The notes under the pieces are model-generated. The model did not search any database, had not been told where the DNA came from, and was given only the letters and a program-made list of their open reading frames with translations. Made by a program: the position numbers and the translations under genes. Of a stretch of DNA of 64,000 nt, positions 62,104 through 64,000 are shown piece by piece (the stretch's first letter is position 1; every line of letters begins with the position of its first letter). The DNA comes from Massilia sp. BJB1822 (GTDB lineage Bacteria > Pseudomonadota > Gammaproteobacteria > Burkholderiales > Burkholderiaceae_D). The stretch covers positions 1-64,000 of the forward strand of contig NZ_JABWEB010000013.1 of NCBI RefSeq assembly GCF_013369485.1. Reading direction: 5' to 3'.

Positions 62104-62724
62104 TCAGCAAGCCGGAGCCGGCATGGCGCTTTCCGCCGCCAATGCCGCCTGCACCGCGGGACGCGCCGTCATGCGCTGCATGAAGGCCGCCAGCGCCGGC
62201 CAGCGTTCCAGGTCGATGTCGAAGAAACGGGTCCACAGCAGCACCGCATACAGGTAGGCGTCAGCCACGCCAAAGCATGGGCCGCACAGATACTCGTGCC
62301 GCTCCAGGGCTTGCACCAGATGGCCGAAGCGCTTGAACAGCTTTTGCTTGAACATTTCCTTCACCTCCGGCGGCAGGCCGGCATTGAACTGCAGGGCCAG
62401 GCCGGCGTGGATTTCGCTGGTGATGAAGTTCAGCCACTCCTGCAAGCGAATCCGCTCCCAGCTGCCATTCGGCGGCGCCAGACCGGATTCCGGCTTGAGA
62501 TCGGCCAGATACTGCAGGATGGCCGGTCCCTCGGTCAGCACCTCGCCATTCTCCAATTGAAGCGCTGCGACATAGCCTTTGGGATTGATCGCCAGGAAGT
62601 CGGAACCGTCGGCCAGCTTTTTGCTCTGGTTGTTGACGCGCACCAGCTGGAACGGCAAACCCAGCTCGCGCAGCACGATATGCGGCGACAGGGAACAGGT
62701 GTCGGGGGCGAAGTACAGCTTCAT
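62104..62724 (-). CDS. gst: Glutathione S-transferase (beta class)
   Basis: 206 residues. Thioredoxin-like N-terminus KLYFAPDTCSLSPHIVLREL with the beta-class C10, then NPKGYVAALQLENGEVLTEGPAILQYLADL and an all-helical C-terminal domain. A cytoplasmic detoxification enzyme. It is divergent from an HxlR regulator, which probably controls it. Confidence 0.9.
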   Translation of the reverse strand: MKLYFAPDTCSLSPHIVLRELGLPFQLVRVNNQSKKLADGSDFLAINPKGYVAALQLENGEVLTEGPAILQYLADLKPESGLAPPNGSWERIRLQEWLNFITSEIHAGLALQFNAGLPPEVKEMFKQKLFKRFGHLVQALERHEYLCGPCFGVADAYLYAVLLWTRFFDIDLERWPALAAFMQRMTARPAVQAALAAESAMPAPAC

Positions 62725-62830
62725 GCAAACTCCTTTGATCGAAAGAAGCGCAGTATCTTCGCCCCGGTTACTCTTGTAAAGAAGGCAGAATAATGTTATC
62801 TAGGTTCAAAAATTATACCTGGATTGAGCA

Positions 62831-63154
62831 ATGAAAGAGAATATTTCCGGCTGTTCGGTGGAAGAAGCCATGCGTCTGATCGGCGGCCGCTGGCGCATGC
62901 TGCTGGTGTCTTTTCTGCTGGAGGGGCCGCGCCGCTTCAACCAGCTGCGGCGCGATGTGCCGAATATTTCACAGCGCATGCTGACCCTGGAATTGCGCGC
63001 GCTGGAAGAGGCAGGACTGGTGCTGCGCACGGTCTATCCCGAAGTGCCGGTGCGCGTGGAGTACAGCCTGACGCCGGATGGACGCAGGCTGGAGAAGATT
63101 GTCGAAGTGCTGAAGGAATTCGGACTCTGGCTGAAGGCGCGGCCGGCGGCTTAA
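62831..63154 (+). CDS. HxlR-family transcriptional regulator
   Basis: 107 residues of the usual HxlR length. One cysteine near the start (SGCSVEEAMRLIGGRWRMLLV), then FNQLRRDVPNISQRMLTLELRALEEAGLV and RVEYSLTPDGRRLE. Divergent from gst across about 106 bases. The stop falls in a TTAA shared with the convergent GGDEF gene. Confidence 0.9.
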   Translation: MKENISGCSVEEAMRLIGGRWRMLLVSFLLEGPRRFNQLRRDVPNISQRMLTLELRALEEAGLVLRTVYPEVPVRVEYSLTPDGRRLEKIVEVLKEFGLWLKARPAA

Positions 63155-64000
63155 GCCATGGCGCGCAGCGCATCCGGCCGCAGGCTGAGATCCCGGCGCT
63201 CCTGGTCGGGGCAGGCCGCCAGCGCCGCCTGCGCGCTGCCCATGAATTCCATCAGGCCCGTCCCGTCCTCCGGATACAGGGCATGGCCGAAGTTCAGGCT
63301 CAGATCGAAGCTCAGTTTCTGCTGCAGCAGCAAGGGCCGCGAAGCGATCATCTGGCCAATGCGCGTGACCTGGCTTTGCACCACGCTGCGCCGGCCGGCA
63401 ACGCTGAAGATCACGGCAAACTCGTTCAGACCGATGCGTCCGATCACGTCGCTGGGCCGGCATTCGGCGCTCAGGCGGCGCACGATTTCGGCCAGCATCT
63501 GCGGGAACTCGTTGCCCAGCCGCTCGCGCGTTCCACGGTCCAGGCCATCGACGCGCATCAGCATGATGCCGACATGGCCGCCCTTCTTCTCCGCCTCGTC
63601 CAGGCGGGCGCGCAGCTGCTCGTAAAGGAAGGAACGGGTGGCCGCGCCGCTGGCCGCATCGCGCGTAACCTGGCGCCGCAATTGCTCTTCACCCTGCAGG
63701 GCGGCATGGTGCATCAGCGCCGCGATCATGTCGGCCAGGATGCGCGCGATGGCTGCTTCGTCCTGGTCGAAGGGGCGCGGCGCGCTCCACAGCAGCTTGA
63801 GCACGCCCGCCGCCTGCTCGCCGAACAGCAGAGGGACAATGACCATGGAGCGCAATCCGACGCGGCGGCAGGCCGCCACATTGACGCGCGGGTCTTCTTC
63901 GGAATCGTGGCAGATGGCGGTGCTCTTGCTGGTCAGGCACAGACCCGACAGGCTGCCCTTGAGCGCCATGCGCAAGCCCAGTTGCGGCTCAGCCAGGCCA
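63151..64000 (-). CDS. GAF and degenerate-GGDEF protein (5' end outside window)
   Basis: At least 283 residues are visible; the frame stays open beyond base 64000 (reading GLAEPQLGLRMALKGS), so the start is missing. The upstream part is a GAF domain (SMVIVPLLFGEQAAGVLKLLW). The C-terminal part is GGDEF-like (RRQVTRDAASGAATRSFLYE, MLMRVDG) but the motif reads GLNEF, so cyclase activity is doubtful and it may act as a c-di-GMP or GTP sensor, or be inactive. Confidence 0.85.
   Translation of the reverse strand, partial: GLAEPQLGLRMALKGSLSGLCLTSKSTAICHDSEEDPRVNVAACRRVGLRSMVIVPLLFGEQAAGVLKLLWSAPRPFDQDEAAIARILADMIAALMHHAALQGEEQLRRQVTRDAASGAATRSFLYEQLRARLDEAEKKGGHVGIMLMRVDGLDRGTRERLGNEFPQMLAEIVRRLSAECRPSDVIGRIGLNEFAVIFSVAGRRSVVQSQVTRIGQMIASRPLLLQQKLSFDLSLNFGHALYPEDGTGLMEFMGSAQAALAACPDQERRDLSLRPDALRAMA

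Overview
The window is GC-rich (about 60-65% by eye), densely packed chromosomal DNA from a betaproteobacterium. Gene content points to Oxalobacteraceae, in the Massilia/Duganella/Janthinobacterium range: a phasin, a PEP-CTERM secreted protease, RTX/DUF4214 proteins, GGDEF and hybrid-kinase signalling, a YtrA-type GntR/ABC module and palindromic intergenic repeats. The genus is inferred from gene content only. I see no insertion sequence, prophage or CRISPR array.

Layout. 1-5.2 kb is housekeeping: accA, an AlkA-like DNA glycosylase and cysS read leftward; ppiA, ppiB and lpxH read rightward. 5.2-10.3 kb holds small poorly characterised genes, including a DUF1439 lipoprotein, a DUF72 protein and a stand-alone PD-(D/E)XK protein. 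10.3-12.6 kb is an autoregulated GntR-ABC-permease operon with a clear operator palindrome. 12.6-18 kb is a trans-4-hydroxy-L-proline degradation operon (epimerase, three-part D-hydroxyproline dehydrogenase, deaminase) with a divergent PAS-AraC regulator. 18-22.8 kb is one 1581-residue RTX/DUF4214 protein.

23-44.7 kb forms a metabolic region. gcl-hyi-glxR-glycerate kinase-pyruvate kinase turns glyoxylate into pyruvate. It is followed by a Tsx-like porin, a hybrid kinase, an MIO-type ammonia-lyase directly behind puuD (urate hydroxylase), a LysR regulator, an NCS2 purine permease and xdhAB. Read together: purines enter, are oxidised to urate and 5-hydroxyisourate, and the glyoxylate released further down the ureide pathway is salvaged. 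The steps from hydroxyisourate to glyoxylate are not in the window.

44.7-49.6 kb is yceH, cysE, rlmB and rnr. 49.6-51.7 kb has three identical tRNA-Leu(CAG) genes, with a PEP-CTERM metalloprotease between copies 1 and 2. 51.7-57.6 kb has a qorB-like/HxlR pair, a sensor kinase coupled to a diguanylate cyclase, a small secreted protein, a phasin and a 104-bp palindromic element. 57.6-61.6 kb is a DNA-repair operon, a FAN1-like VRR-NUC nuclease overlapping an XPD/DinG-type helicase with an N-terminal nuclease motif, preceded by a near-consensus LexA (SOS) box. The window closes with GNAT, GST, HxlR and a partial GAF/degenerate-GGDEF gene.

The strongest leads are the SOS-controlled nuclease-helicase pair, the MIO lyase tied to urate oxidation, the tRNA-Leu duplication around a secreted protease, and the large intergenic palindromes.
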